A DNA stretch of 64,000 bases from positions 186,001-250,000 of the forward strand of contig NZ_VDUY01000003.1 of assembly GCF_008039575.1 (NCBI RefSeq), in the 5' to 3' direction. The DNA is from Zeimonas arvi. GTDB taxonomy: Bacteria > Pseudomonadota > Gammaproteobacteria > Burkholderiales > Burkholderiaceae_E. A model generated the notes under the pieces. That model was given only the letters and a program-made list of their open reading frames with translations. It was not told the DNA's origin and did no database searches. The first letter of the stretch is position 1. Each line of letters starts with the position of its first letter. Shown here piece by piece: positions 17,450-28,003 of this stretch. The position numbers and the translations under genes were made by a program.

Positions 17450-18376
17450 TCATCCCCCATCCCAATCCACCCGATACGGCGTCACCCTCCCCTCCAGCAA
17501 CTCCCGCACGCAATCCGTGAACACCTGCACCTTCGGCGAAAGAAACCGGTTGGGCAGGTGCATCGCCCCGATGGGCGGGCCGGTCCAGCTCCAGTCGTCG
17601 AGCACCGGCACCAGGTCGCCGCTCTCGATCATGTCCTGCACCGCGTAGTGGGCGCCCTGGCAGATGCCGCCGCCGGCCTTGGCGGCGGCGCGCTGGGCGT
17701 CGCCCGAGTCGGCCACCAGACGGCATTCGAAGTCGCGGGTGATGGGCTTGCCGTCTTGCTGGAAGCGCCAGGTGGAGAACAGGTGGCCGGGGCTCACACG
17801 CACGCCGACCAGGTCGTGGCCGGCCAGGTCGTCCGGGGTGGCCGGCACGCCGCGGCGCGCCAGATAGTCGGGGGAGGCCAGGGTGCGGATGGCCGCCAGC
17901 CCGAGCGGGCGGAACACCACGCCCGGATCGGGCTTCGGCGTCACGCAGATGGCCAGGTCCAGCCCCTCGCCCACCAGGTCGGGGGTGTGCACCGCCAGGG
18001 TGATCTCCACCCTCATGTCCGGGTAGCGCTGCAGGAAGGCCGGCATGGCCGGAATCACGATCAGCGTGCCCAGAAGCGGCGGCATCAGCACGCGCAGCGT
18101 GCCGCGGGGCGACTCGCGCTGCGCGGCCAGCATGCCGTCGGCCTCGTCCAGGTGCTGCAGGATCTGCTTGCAGTGCGCGTAGTAGGCGGCGCCCTCGTCG
18201 GTGGGCGCCACCCGGCGCGTGGTGCGGTTGAGCAGCCGGGTCTTCAGGCGCGCTTCGAGCGCCTTCACGTGCCCGCTGACCGACGCGGGCGAGAGGTCCA
18301 GGTCGTCCGCCGCGCCGGCGAAGCTGCCGCGCTCGACGACCTTGGCGAATACGGTCAGGGTCAGGAACCGGTCCAT
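17450..18376 (-). CDS. LysR-family transcriptional regulator
   Basis: LysR-type regulator of 308 residues: an N-terminal winged helix-turn-helix (residues 1-60; FAGAADDLDLSPASVSGHVKALE) and a type 2 periplasmic-binding-like effector domain (about 88-295). The subgroup resembles the CrgA/DmlR-like regulators common in Burkholderiales. ATG 18376 matches the family start; the longer frame adds 17 residues of no homology. It is divergent from the cytochrome c gene 136 bp away, so that gene is a possible target. Its last about 80 bases recur at 16291-16371. Confidence 0.9.
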   Translation of the reverse strand: MDRFLTLTVFAKVVERGSFAGAADDLDLSPASVSGHVKALEARLKTRLLNRTTRRVAPTDEGAAYYAHCKQILQHLDEADGMLAAQRESPRGTLRVLMPPLLGTLIVIPAMPAFLQRYPDMRVEITLAVHTPDLVGEGLDLAICVTPKPDPGVVFRPLGLAAIRTLASPDYLARRGVPATPDDLAGHDLVGVRVSPGHLFSTWRFQQDGKPITRDFECRLVADSGDAQRAAAKAGGGICQGAHYAVQDMIESGDLVPVLDDWSWTGPPIGAMHLPNRFLSPKVQVFTDCVRELLEGRVTPYRVDWDGG

Positions 18377-18512
18377 TGTTAACCCCCGCCGAAGAATCTC
18401 TTCGGATTCCAGGCGTTTATTTTGCACTCATCGGCGCCCAGAATCCGCCCCTTCGGAGCACTGCTTCGGAGGAGGCGAGCAGCGTTCCAACCTCGTATGC
18501 CTCCTGGGAGAC

Positions 18513-19226
18513 ATGACGATGAAAGACGATTCCTTCGGGCGAGACGCCTCTTGCGGCCGAGACCCTTCCCGCAGGCGAGACGCCGCCTGCGCCCCCCTTC
18601 CGCTCGGGGCGCTGCTGGCCCTGGTGCTGGGCTCGCTGGCCAGCGCGGTGCTGACGGTGGGCACCGCGGCCACCTTCCTGATGGCGCTGATGCTGACCGC
18701 AGGCGAGGCGCGGGCGGCGCAGCCAGGCGAGCGGGCAGCGGCGGCTCCGGGCGCCCCGGCGGCCACGGCTGCACGGGCTGCCCAGGTTGCGCAAACCGCG
18801 CCGAGCGGCAAGGCGGCCGCGCCCCGGCACGATCCGGCCCTGATCGCCCGCGGCCGCTACCTGGTGCAGACCGCCGGCTGCAACGACTGCCATACGCCTG
18901 GTTACGCCGAGGCGGGCGGCCAGGTGCCCGAGAAGGCGTGGCTCACCGGCGATCGGCTGGGCTGGCGCGGCCCCTGGGGGACCACCTACCCCACCAATCT
19001 GCGGCTGCGCCTGGCCGAGATGAGCCGCGACGAATGGCTGCGCTTCGCCCGCGCCATGCAGCCCCGCCCGCCGATGCCCTGGTTCAACGTGCGCGCGATG
19101 AGCGACCAGGACCTGACGGCGATCTGGGCCTGGGTGAAGGCGATGGGGCCGGCGGGCGAGCCGGCGCCTCAGGCGCTTCCGCCGGGGCAGGCGCCGGTGG
19201 GGCCGGTGGTGATGTTTCCGCAGTAG
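18513..19226 (+). CDS. Monohaem cytochrome c
   Basis: Exported c-type cytochrome of 237 residues. An unusually long, Arg-rich N-terminus (about 25 residues) precedes a membrane or signal segment (about 30-65) and an Ala-rich linker. The cytochrome domain starts near 105 (ARGRYLVQTAGC) and holds one CNDCH haem motif (CxxCH); the axial methionine probably lies in PPMPWFNV. Electron-transfer partner unknown. ATG 18519 is an alternative start with better ribosome-binding-site spacing. Divergent LysR gene upstream. Confidence 0.82.
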   Translation: MTMKDDSFGRDASCGRDPSRRRDAACAPLPLGALLALVLGSLASAVLTVGTAATFLMALMLTAGEARAAQPGERAAAAPGAPAATAARAAQVAQTAPSGKAAAPRHDPALIARGRYLVQTAGCNDCHTPGYAEAGGQVPEKAWLTGDRLGWRGPWGTTYPTNLRLRLAEMSRDEWLRFARAMQPRPPMPWFNVRAMSDQDLTAIWAWVKAMGPAGEPAPQALPPGQAPVGPVVMFPQ

Positions 19227-19310
19227 GGGAGCCACGCCGGCAAGCGACGTTGCCTGGGAGTTCGCAAATTGCCAACCTGCGTCGTCGCGGTCGACGCGCA
19301 GGTTTCCCCC

Positions 19311-19685
19311 ATGACCAGCATTCAGATCATCGAGAAGGACGGCCAGCCCGCCTTCGCGGTCGTCCCCATCGAAATCTGGGAGCGCGTTCGCGTTCTGGTC
19401 GAGGATCTCGACGACGTGGCGACCTTCGATGCGGCCCTGTCCGCCCACGACGAATTCAGGATTCCCTTCGCGGTCGTGAAGGCCGAGTTCGAGGAGGGTC
19501 TGCATCCGGTTCGCGCGTCGCGGGAGCATCGCCGACTGACGCAGGATCGACTCGCGCAGCGAGCGAGAATCAGCAAGGCGTACCTTAGCCAGATCGAGGG
19601 CGGGAAGCGCGCAGGCTCCACGGCAACCCTGCGCAAGCTCGCGGGAGCACTCCAGGTGCCGGCGGGGGTGCTGCTCGAGCGGTGA
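19311..19685 (+). CDS. XRE-family antitoxin-like regulator, orphan
   Basis: DNA-binding protein of 124 residues. Residues 1-60 form a Phd/prevent-host-death-like or toxin-neutralising N-domain (IQIIEKDGQPAFAVVPIEIW), and residues 65-124 a Cro/CI helix-turn-helix (LTQDRLAQRARISKAYLSQIEGG). This two-part arrangement is common in antitoxins of RelE-type modules. No toxin gene is adjacent: upstream is the cytochrome gene, and the toxin 172 bp downstream has its own antitoxin. It could act as a stand-alone repressor or anti-addiction protein. Confidence 0.8.
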   Translation: MTSIQIIEKDGQPAFAVVPIEIWERVRVLVEDLDDVATFDAALSAHDEFRIPFAVVKAEFEEGLHPVRASREHRRLTQDRLAQRARISKAYLSQIEGGKRAGSTATLRKLAGALQVPAGVLLER

Positions 19686-19828
19686 GCGGTCGTTCTCGAG
19701 GACCGGAGCGCAGGTTGCCGAAGCAAGGCAGGCCCTGCGGCGGCCTAAGACTTCTGTCGAATTGCCCTTCTCTTGTTAGGTTCGCGAAGATGCACCTACA
19801 TGACCGTCCGCGCCTCGCGCGACGATCT

Positions 19829-19852
19829 TATGGTAACATTTGCGTATCCATA
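19829..19852 (+). promoter_or_regulatory. Candidate operator of the HigBA-type module
   Basis: An inverted repeat TATGG-N14-CCATA lies just before the toxin start codon and includes a possible -10 element. TA operons are usually repressed by the antitoxin or the complex at such sites. No good -35 element was seen, so the promoter is not assigned. Confidence 0.4.
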
Positions 19853-19857
19853 AAGGC

Positions 19858-20196
19858 ATGCTCTACAAGATCGAAGAACTGCTGCGCGAAGACGGCGCGA
19901 GCCCGTTCGCAGAGTGGTTCGACTCACTGGAAGCCGTTGCCGCTGCAAAGGTGCGGGTGGCGGTGGGCCGAATGGAACAGGGGAACCTCTCGAGAGTCGA
20001 GTGGTTCCGCGGCATTGGCGAATACAAGATCGACTGGGGCCCAGGGCTACGCGTCTACCTTGCGCGAGACGGCTTGACGGTCATCCTCTTGATCGGCGGC
20101 GGCACCAAGAGACACCAGCAACGCGACATCGATCACGCGGTTGCGCTTTGGGATGACTACAAGCCCCGCAAGGCATGCGCCTGGAAGGGAGATTGA
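19858..20196 (+). CDS. HigB-type RelE/ParE toxin
   Basis: Toxin of 112 residues in the RelE/ParE superfamily, phage-derived Gp49-like (HigB) branch: MLYKIEELLREDGASPFAEWFDSL at the start, a conserved RVEWFRGIGEYKIDWGPGLRVYLA core and C-terminal RDIDHAVALWDDYK. Members cut mRNA at the ribosome. ATG 19858 is preceded by an AAAGG ribosome binding site; an in-frame TTG at 19840 is possible. The antitoxin gene begins 1 bp after its stop, in the toxin-first order typical of HigBA. Confidence 0.88.
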   Translation: MLYKIEELLREDGASPFAEWFDSLEAVAAAKVRVAVGRMEQGNLSRVEWFRGIGEYKIDWGPGLRVYLARDGLTVILLIGGGTKRHQQRDIDHAVALWDDYKPRKACAWKGD

Positions 20197-20197
20197 C

Positions 20198-20518
20198 ATG
20201 GCACTGACACGTGAGTTCAAGGAAACCGTTGCCGCACGCGTGCGGAACGATCCCGCTTTTGCCCGAGCGCTTCTGGACGAGGCCATCACGCTGTTCGTCG
20301 ATGGCGAGCCCGATTCGGCCAAGCTCGTCCTGCGCGACCTGGTCAATGCAACGGTGGGATTCGAGGCACTGGCCGAGGAGATACACAAGCCGGCCAAAAG
20401 CCTGCATCGGATGCTCTCGGCATCCGGCAACCCCACCATGAGCAACATTTCGGCGGTGTTCGCCGCAGTCAAACGGGCACTGGGGGTCGAGGTGCGTGCG
20501 CAGGTGGTGGCGGCCTGA
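20198..20518 (+). CDS. HigA-type antitoxin, addiction module antidote
   Basis: Antitoxin of 106 residues with an N-terminal interaction part (TREFKETVAARVRNDPAFARALL) and a C-terminal helix-turn-helix (KSLHRMLSASGNPTMSNISAVFAAVKRALG) of the 'addiction module antidote protein' family. It should bind and neutralise the preceding HigB-type toxin and repress the operon. It follows the toxin stop with one base between, so the two are translationally coupled. Confidence 0.88.
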   Translation: MALTREFKETVAARVRNDPAFARALLDEAITLFVDGEPDSAKLVLRDLVNATVGFEALAEEIHKPAKSLHRMLSASGNPTMSNISAVFAAVKRALGVEVRAQVVAA

Positions 20519-20609
20519 GTTCCGAGCTACGCCTTCCCGCCGCCCGCGGACGCGCCGAGAATCTCGCGGCGCAATAGCTCATTCACGCGGGTTTGCCATC
20601 CCCTCCCGC

Positions 20610-20732
20610 GCCGCGCTGACTGAAGTCGATTCGCTGATGACCGCCCAGCCCGGCACTACCGAGGGCGACCGGCTCGAGGTGCTCGTGACGCTTATCAATG
20701 CCTGCGAGCGGCGAGACTTTCCGACGGTCTGG
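20610..20732 (+). pseudogene. Fragment of a COG5499 HigA-type antitoxin
   Basis: In the otherwise empty 310 bp between the TA pair and clpB, one frame reads ALTEVDSLMTAQPGTTEGD then RLEVLVTLINACERRDFP, which closely resembles the N-terminal domain of HigA proteins of the COG5499 type (ALAEIDxLMxAxPGTPEGDRLDVLVTLVEAYE, from memory). There is no helix-turn-helix after it and no start codon in context before it, so it is a relic. Outside this fragment the stretch 20519-20828 shows nothing recognisable. Confidence 0.7.
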
Positions 20733-20828
20733 CCCCACGCGGGCGATGCCAGCGACGCGCGATAACAGACCGGCGATTAAAGCAACGGATCGCCCGGGCC
20801 TGTACACCCGGGCGGTCCGCGCGCCTCG

Positions 20829-23441
<2,613 letters not shown>

Positions 23442-23513
23442 GGGCGGAGGATCCTGATGAGCGATCGAATGGTCGGATTCCGGGCGACGCGGGCGGTCGC
23501 CGGGTTGATCTCG

Positions 23514-23542
23514 ATCTGGGGGCCGGCGGTTCCGGTTTCAAG
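23514..23542 (-). promoter_or_regulatory. Sigma-32-like heat-shock promoter of clpB
   Basis: On the minus strand, CTTGAAA (23536-23542) is followed after 13 bp by CCCCCAGAT (23514-23522). This fits the RpoH consensus CTTGAAA-N13-17-CCCCATNT with one change. It lies about 70 bp before the clpB start, as expected for a heat-shock gene. Confidence 0.8.
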
Positions 23543-23547
23543 GCCTC

Positions 23548-23584
23548 TTGCGATCGGACCGGTAAAGGACTAAATTTGGTCCTT
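23548..23584 (+). promoter_or_regulatory. Promoter and operator of the Phd/ParE-type module
   Basis: TTGCGA (23548-23553), a 17-bp spacer and TAAATT (23571-23576) make a sigma-70-like promoter. Its -10 element lies between the arms of a perfect inverted repeat AAGGAC-N8-GTCCTT (23565-23584), the expected position for an autorepressing antitoxin operator. The start codon is 17 bp downstream of the repeat. Confidence 0.7.
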
Positions 23585-23601
23585 CACAATCAGGGCACCC
23601 C

Positions 23602-23877
23602 ATGCGCTACTCGACCCGCATCAAGCCGATCAGCTACCTGAAGGCCAACGCCGCCGAGGTGCTCGACAACCTGCTCGAGGCGCGCGAGCCGCTCATCATC
23701 ACGCAGAACGGCGAGGCCAAGGCGGTCATCCAGGACATCGTCTCGTACGAGGAAACCCAGGAAACGCTGGCGTTGCTGAAGATCCTGGCGTTGGCGAACA
23801 AGGAGCTCGACGAAGGGGCTACCTCCCCGGCAAGCGAGGTATACGAGCGCATTCGCGCCGGCCCGGCAGCGCGCTGA
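23602..23877 (+). CDS. Phd/YefM-family antitoxin
   Basis: Antitoxin of 91 residues. The N-terminal DNA-binding Phd/YefM fold is seen in IKPISYLKANAAEVLDNL and EPLIITQNGEAKAVIQDIVSYEE; the C-terminal part (about 55-91) is the flexible toxin-binding region. It should repress its own promoter at the palindrome just upstream. The toxin gene begins 20 bp after its stop. Its start region is back to back with the clpB promoter. Confidence 0.9.
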   Translation: MRYSTRIKPISYLKANAAEVLDNLLEAREPLIITQNGEAKAVIQDIVSYEETQETLALLKILALANKELDEGATSPASEVYERIRAGPAAR

Positions 23878-23897
23878 CTGCCGGCCCCGGGCCACAG

Positions 23898-24224
23898 ATG
23901 TCGTTCGAAGTCCGGTTCGCCAGAGGGGCCGAGCGCGACCTCGTCGAGATTCACGACTACATTTCGTCCTTCGACTCGCCGGCGAACGCCAGTCGGATGC
24001 TCCGAAGGCTTCAGGAAGCAACCGACACCCTCGCCGAGTTTCCGGAGCGGGGCTCGCACCCCAGGGAGCTGCTCGAGCTCGGCATTCGCGAGTACCGGCA
24101 GCTCGTCGCCACCCCTTACCGAATCGTCTATCGAATCGTCGATCGAAAAGTGATGATCCTGCTGATCGCCGACGGCCGCCGCGACATGCGCTCACTGCTC
24201 GCCCGGCGCCTGCTCGGCGCCTGA
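23898..24224 (+). CDS. ParE/RelE-family toxin
   Basis: Toxin of 108 residues of the ParE-like branch: SFEVRFARGAERDLVEIHDYI, a central LAEFPERGSHPRELLELGIREYRQ and C-terminal PYRIVYRIVDRKVMILLIADGRRDM. ParE members poison gyrase while RelE members cleave mRNA; the sequence fits the plasmid-stabilisation (ParE-like) family best. It pairs with the upstream Phd-type antitoxin. Confidence 0.9.
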   Translation: MSFEVRFARGAERDLVEIHDYISSFDSPANASRMLRRLQEATDTLAEFPERGSHPRELLELGIREYRQLVATPYRIVYRIVDRKVMILLIADGRRDMRSLLARRLLGA

Positions 24225-24265
24225 TCGGCGACAATCCCCGCATATCCAACACACCGCAAGCACCC

Positions 24266-25393
24266 ATGTCCCACCTGTTCACCCCGCTCGAGCTGCGCTC
24301 GCTCACCCTGCCCAACCGCATCGTCGTTTCCCCCATGTGCCAGTACTCGGCCGTCGAGGGCCGCGTCCAGCCCTGGCACCATGCCCACCTGGGCTCCCTG
24401 GCGCTGAGCGGCGCCGGCATGCTGATCGTCGAGGCCACCGCGGTGGAGCCGGCGGGCCGCATTACCCCGGGCTGCGTGGGCCTGTACGACGACGCCACCG
24501 AGCAGGCCCTGGCCGGCCTGGTGCGCGCCCTGCGCAGCGTGAGCCCCGTGCCGCTGGCCATCCAGATCGGTCATGCCGGCCGCAAGGCCTCCAGTGGCCG
24601 GCCCTGGGAGGGCGGCAGGCTGATCCCCGCGTCGGCCGGCGGCTGGACCCCGGTGGGCCCCAGCGCCGCGCCGATCACCGTCGACGAGCCGCCGCCCCAC
24701 GCCCTGAGCCTGGCCGAGCTCGATGCGCTGAAGGAGCGCTTCGTGCAGGCCACGCTGCGCGCCGACCGGCTCGGCTTCGACGCCATCGAGGTCCACGGGG
24801 CACACGGCTACCTGCTGCACCAGTTCCTGTCGCCCATCGCCAACAAGCGCACCGACCTGTACGGCGGCTCGCTCGAGAACCGGATGCGCTGGCCGCTCGA
24901 AGTCTTCGAGGCCATGCGCTCGGCGTGGCCCGCGCACAAGCCGCTGGGCATGCGGATCTCGGCCACCGACTGGCGCAACGACCTGCCCGCGGGCGAGCGC
25001 TGGGACACGCCCGACGCCATCGTGTTCGCGCAGAAGTGCGAGAAGATCGGCGCCGACTGGATCGACGTGTCCAGCGGCGGGGTATCGCCGCTGCAGAAGA
25101 TCACCCTCGGCCCGGGCTACCAGGTGCCCTTCGCCGAGGCGGTGCGCAAGGAAGTCAGGATCCCGGTCATGGCCGTGGGCCTGATCACCGAGCCCCGGCA
25201 GGCCGAAGAGATCCTGGCCGGCGGGAAGGCCGACATGGTCGCCCTGGCCCGGGGCCTGCTGTGGAACCCGCGCTGGCCATGGCACGCTGCCGCCGAGCTC
25301 GACGGCACCGTCGACGCGCCGCGCCAGTACTGGCGCAGCCAGCCGCGCGACTTCAAGGCGCTGTTCGGGCAGACGACGTTCGGGCAGCGATGA
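24266..25393 (+). CDS. NADH:flavin oxidoreductase, YqjM-like old yellow enzyme
   Basis: FMN-dependent ene-reductase of 375 residues with a TIM-barrel fold. Class-defining marks of the YqjM/NamA group are visible: the redox-sensing cysteine in [10 protein letters not shown] (about residue 27), HAGRKAS, and the substrate-binding His pair in [13 protein letters not shown] (about 175-185), followed by the [16 protein letters not shown] signature. Members reduce activated C=C bonds of enones or act in detoxification. The stop overlaps the start of the HAD gene (ATGA). Confidence 0.92.
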   Translation: MSHLFTPLELRSLTLPNRIVVSPMCQYSAVEGRVQPWHHAHLGSLALSGAGMLIVEATAVEPAGRITPGCVGLYDDATEQALAGLVRALRSVSPVPLAIQIGHAGRKASSGRPWEGGRLIPASAGGWTPVGPSAAPITVDEPPPHALSLAELDALKERFVQATLRADRLGFDAIEVHGAHGYLLHQFLSPIANKRTDLYGGSLENRMRWPLEVFEAMRSAWPAHKPLGMRISATDWRNDLPAGERWDTPDAIVFAQKCEKIGADWIDVSSGGVSPLQKITLGPGYQVPFAEAVRKEVRIPVMAVGLITEPRQAEEILAGGKADMVALARGLLWNPRWPWHAAAELDGTVDAPRQYWRSQPRDFKALFGQTTFGQR

Positions 25394-26058
25394 ACAGCTG
25401 CAGGGCCGTCGTCTTCGACATGGACGGCCTGATGCTCGACACCGAACGCGTCGCACTCGAGTGCTGGCTCGACACGGCCCGGGCGACCGGCTGGGCCTTG
25501 TCGCGCGACGACTGCCTGGCCATGGTCGGGCTGGACCAGCAGGCCTCTGAGCGGGTGCTGCGCGAGCGCGCGGGGCCCGGGTTCCCCCTGCGCGAAATCT
25601 CCGATCGCGCCAAGGACGTCTACCTGGACCGTCTGCGCACCGAGGGCATCCGCCTGAAGCCGGGTCTGGTCGAGCTGCTCGACTGGCTGGCCGAGCGCGA
25701 GGTGCCGGTCGCGGTGGCCACCTCGAGCCGGCACCTGATGGCCATGGAGAAGTTGGCGCTGGCTGGCCTGTGCGAGCGCTTCCCGGTGATCGTCTGCGGC
25801 GACCAGGTGCCCCAAGGCAAGCCCGCGCCCTTCGTCTATCGCGAGGCGGTGACGCAGCTCGGCGCCGACCCCGCCGAGTGCATCGCGCTCGAGGACTCCG
25901 ACATCGGCCTGCGGGCGGCCCACGCGGCGGGGCTGCGCTGCATCGTGGTGCCCGACCTGCGGCCGCCGGCAGTCGAATACGCGCCGCTCGCCCACGCGAT
26001 CTTGCCCTCGTTGCGCGAGGCGCATGCGCTGATCGAACGGTTCCTCGGCCAGGCGTGA
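25390..26058 (+). CDS. HAD-superfamily phosphatase (beta-phosphoglucomutase-like)
   Basis: HAD hydrolase of 222 residues, subfamily IA. Motif I VFDMDGLMLDTE (8-19) holds both catalytic aspartates, motif II is VAVATSS (about 113), motif III lysine lies in PQGKPAPFVY, and motif IV is ALEDSDIGLRAA. The helical cap between motifs I and II marks the sugar-phosphate mutase/phosphatase group. The substrate cannot be told. It is translationally coupled to the flavin oxidoreductase. Confidence 0.9.
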   Translation: MNSCRAVVFDMDGLMLDTERVALECWLDTARATGWALSRDDCLAMVGLDQQASERVLRERAGPGFPLREISDRAKDVYLDRLRTEGIRLKPGLVELLDWLAEREVPVAVATSSRHLMAMEKLALAGLCERFPVIVCGDQVPQGKPAPFVYREAVTQLGADPAECIALEDSDIGLRAAHAAGLRCIVVPDLRPPAVEYAPLAHAILPSLREAHALIERFLGQA

Positions 26059-26105
26059 GGAAGCGTCATTCTCGAACGCATGGCCCACGCATTCCCGGAG
26101 CCACC

Positions 26106-26948
26106 ATGAGTTTTTCCCGGAACGACATCCAGCGGCTTTCAACGATCCTTTCGGAAGCCGCCAAGGCCGAGATCCTGCCCCGCTTCAACCGGCTGCGCGC
26201 GGGCGCGGTGCGCATGAAGACCTCGGCGATCGACCTGGTCACCGACGCCGACGAAGCCGCCGAGCGGGTCATCTCCGCCGGGCTGCTGCGCGCCTTCCCG
26301 GGCGCGGTGGTCATCGGCGAAGAAGCCGCGGCCGCCGACCCCGCGCTGCTCGATGCCCTGGACAGCGCCGAGCTGGCCTTCGTGGTGGACCCGATCGACG
26401 GCACGCGAAATTTCGCGGCCGGCATGCCGCTGTTCGGCGTGATGGCGGCGGCCACGATCCGCGGCGAGATCGTTGCTGGCGTGATCCACGATCCGCTGGG
26501 GCGCAACACGGCGATGGCGCTGCGCGACGGCGGCGCCTGGCTGCAGGACGAAGATGGACAGGCGCAGCCGCTGCGCGTGGCCGAGCCTGCCGACGACGCG
26601 GCCCAGATGGACGGCTTCGTCGGCATCACCTACCTGCCGGAGCCGCTGCGCAGCCGGGTGGCCGGCAACCTTTCGCGCCTGCGTTCGCCGGCCAATCTGC
26701 GCTGCGCGGCGCACGAGTACCGGATGGCCGCCGCCGGCCATTGCCAGGTGCTGCTCTACCACAAGCTCATGCCCTGGGACCACGCACCGGGCTGGCTGAT
26801 CCACCGCGAGGCGGGCGGCCATTCGGCGCACTTCGACGGCACGCCCTACCGGCCCACCCGGCGCGACGGCGGTCTGCTCTGCGCGCCCGACGAAGCCAGC
26901 TGGCGCGTCGCGCACGCGGCCCTGCTGGGGGCGCCTACTCCAGCCTGA
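26106..26948 (+). CDS. Inositol monophosphatase family protein
   Basis: Mg-dependent phosphatase of 280 residues in the IMPase/CysQ/FBPase superfamily. Motifs: IGEEAAAADP (metal-binding glutamate), VDPIDGTRNFAAGMPLFGV (DPxDGTxNF, about 97-115) and C-terminal WDHAPGWLIHREAGG. Length matches inositol-1-monophosphatase. Possible substrates include inositol phosphate, PAP or histidinol phosphate. It starts 47 bp after the HAD gene, so it is probably cotranscribed. Confidence 0.9.
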   Translation: MSFSRNDIQRLSTILSEAAKAEILPRFNRLRAGAVRMKTSAIDLVTDADEAAERVISAGLLRAFPGAVVIGEEAAAADPALLDALDSAELAFVVDPIDGTRNFAAGMPLFGVMAAATIRGEIVAGVIHDPLGRNTAMALRDGGAWLQDEDGQAQPLRVAEPADDAAQMDGFVGITYLPEPLRSRVAGNLSRLRSPANLRCAAHEYRMAAAGHCQVLLYHKLMPWDHAPGWLIHREAGGHSAHFDGTPYRPTRRDGGLLCAPDEASWRVAHAALLGAPTPA

Positions 26949-26977
26949 CCCCGGCGTCCCTGCCCCGGCGTCCTTGA

Positions 26978-27955
26978 TCAGCTCGCGCCCAGCAACAGCG
27001 CAACCAGCCCGCCGATCATCATCGCCATGCCGATGGCCTCGCGCCGCGTGGTGCCTTGCGCGAACAGCCGGTGCGACACCGCCTGCGCGAACAGGATCTC
27101 GACCAGCCCGAGCGTGCGCACGGCCGCCGCGCTCTGCAACGAGAACGCCAGGAACCACATCTGCGAGGCCAGCGCGCCGGCGGCGCCGGCCAGCAGCGAC
27201 GGCCGCCAGAGCCGGAAGATCTCCGCGAGCACGCGGCGGTCGCGCCACACCAGCCAGGTGCTGAGCAGCGCAGTCTGCATCAGCAGCGACGTGGCCAGCG
27301 TGGCGGTGGCGCGCGCATAGAACGGCGCGTCGCCCAGCGTCAGGATCGCGCCGCGGAACCCCACCGCCGAGAGTGCGAACATCGCGCCGGACGCGATGCC
27401 GAGCAAGGCCGCGCGCGGCAGCAGGCGTCCGAGCGCGAGGCCACGACCGGCCGCGGAATCCGGACCGGCCGTGCCGGCGTCGGCCGGCGCCTTGTGTTGC
27501 GCCCCACTCCCCGCCGGCATCGACATCAACAACACGCCCACCGTGGCGACGATCACCGCCGCGCTGGCGAGCAGGCCCAGGCGTTCGCCGAGGAACACCA
27601 GCCCGAACAACGCGATCTGCACCGGCTCGGTCTTCACGTAGGCGATCGACACGACGAAGGAGCGCTCGCGCATCGCCGCGAGCATCAGGCCGGTGCCCAG
27701 GATCTGGAACACGCCGCCCATGGAGGCCCAGGCGACGAAAACCCAGGACGGCTGCAGCCGCGAGAGATCGCTGACCCAGGCCATGCCCGCCAGGAACAGC
27801 AAGCCGAAGGGCAGGCCGAACAGGAAGCGCACGTGGGTCGCGCCCACGGTGCCGACCCGTTCGGTGAGGCTGCGCTGCATCGCGTTGCGCAGCGTCTGGA
27901 CGGCCGCGGCGGCAACGGTGCAGGCGATCCAGAGCCAGGCGGGCGGGTCGGACAT
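26978..27955 (-). CDS. EamA/DMT-family transporter
   Basis: Drug/metabolite-superfamily transporter of 325 residues with about ten hydrophobic segments in two EamA repeats (roughly 5-135 and 175-320). A glycine-rich, charged loop of about 35 residues between them is longer than usual. No substrate can be assigned. It is convergent with the IMPase gene and follows crcB on the minus strand by 48 bp. Confidence 0.85.
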   Translation of the reverse strand: MSDPPAWLWIACTVAAAAVQTLRNAMQRSLTERVGTVGATHVRFLFGLPFGLLFLAGMAWVSDLSRLQPSWVFVAWASMGGVFQILGTGLMLAAMRERSFVVSIAYVKTEPVQIALFGLVFLGERLGLLASAAVIVATVGVLLMSMPAGSGAQHKAPADAGTAGPDSAAGRGLALGRLLPRAALLGIASGAMFALSAVGFRGAILTLGDAPFYARATATLATSLLMQTALLSTWLVWRDRRVLAEIFRLWRPSLLAGAAGALASQMWFLAFSLQSAAAVRTLGLVEILFAQAVSHRLFAQGTTRREAIGMAMMIGGLVALLLGAS

Positions 27956-28003
27956 CTTCTGGGAGAGGAGAAGGGGGAGGGAGAATCTGGCGGTTCGGCG
28001 GGC

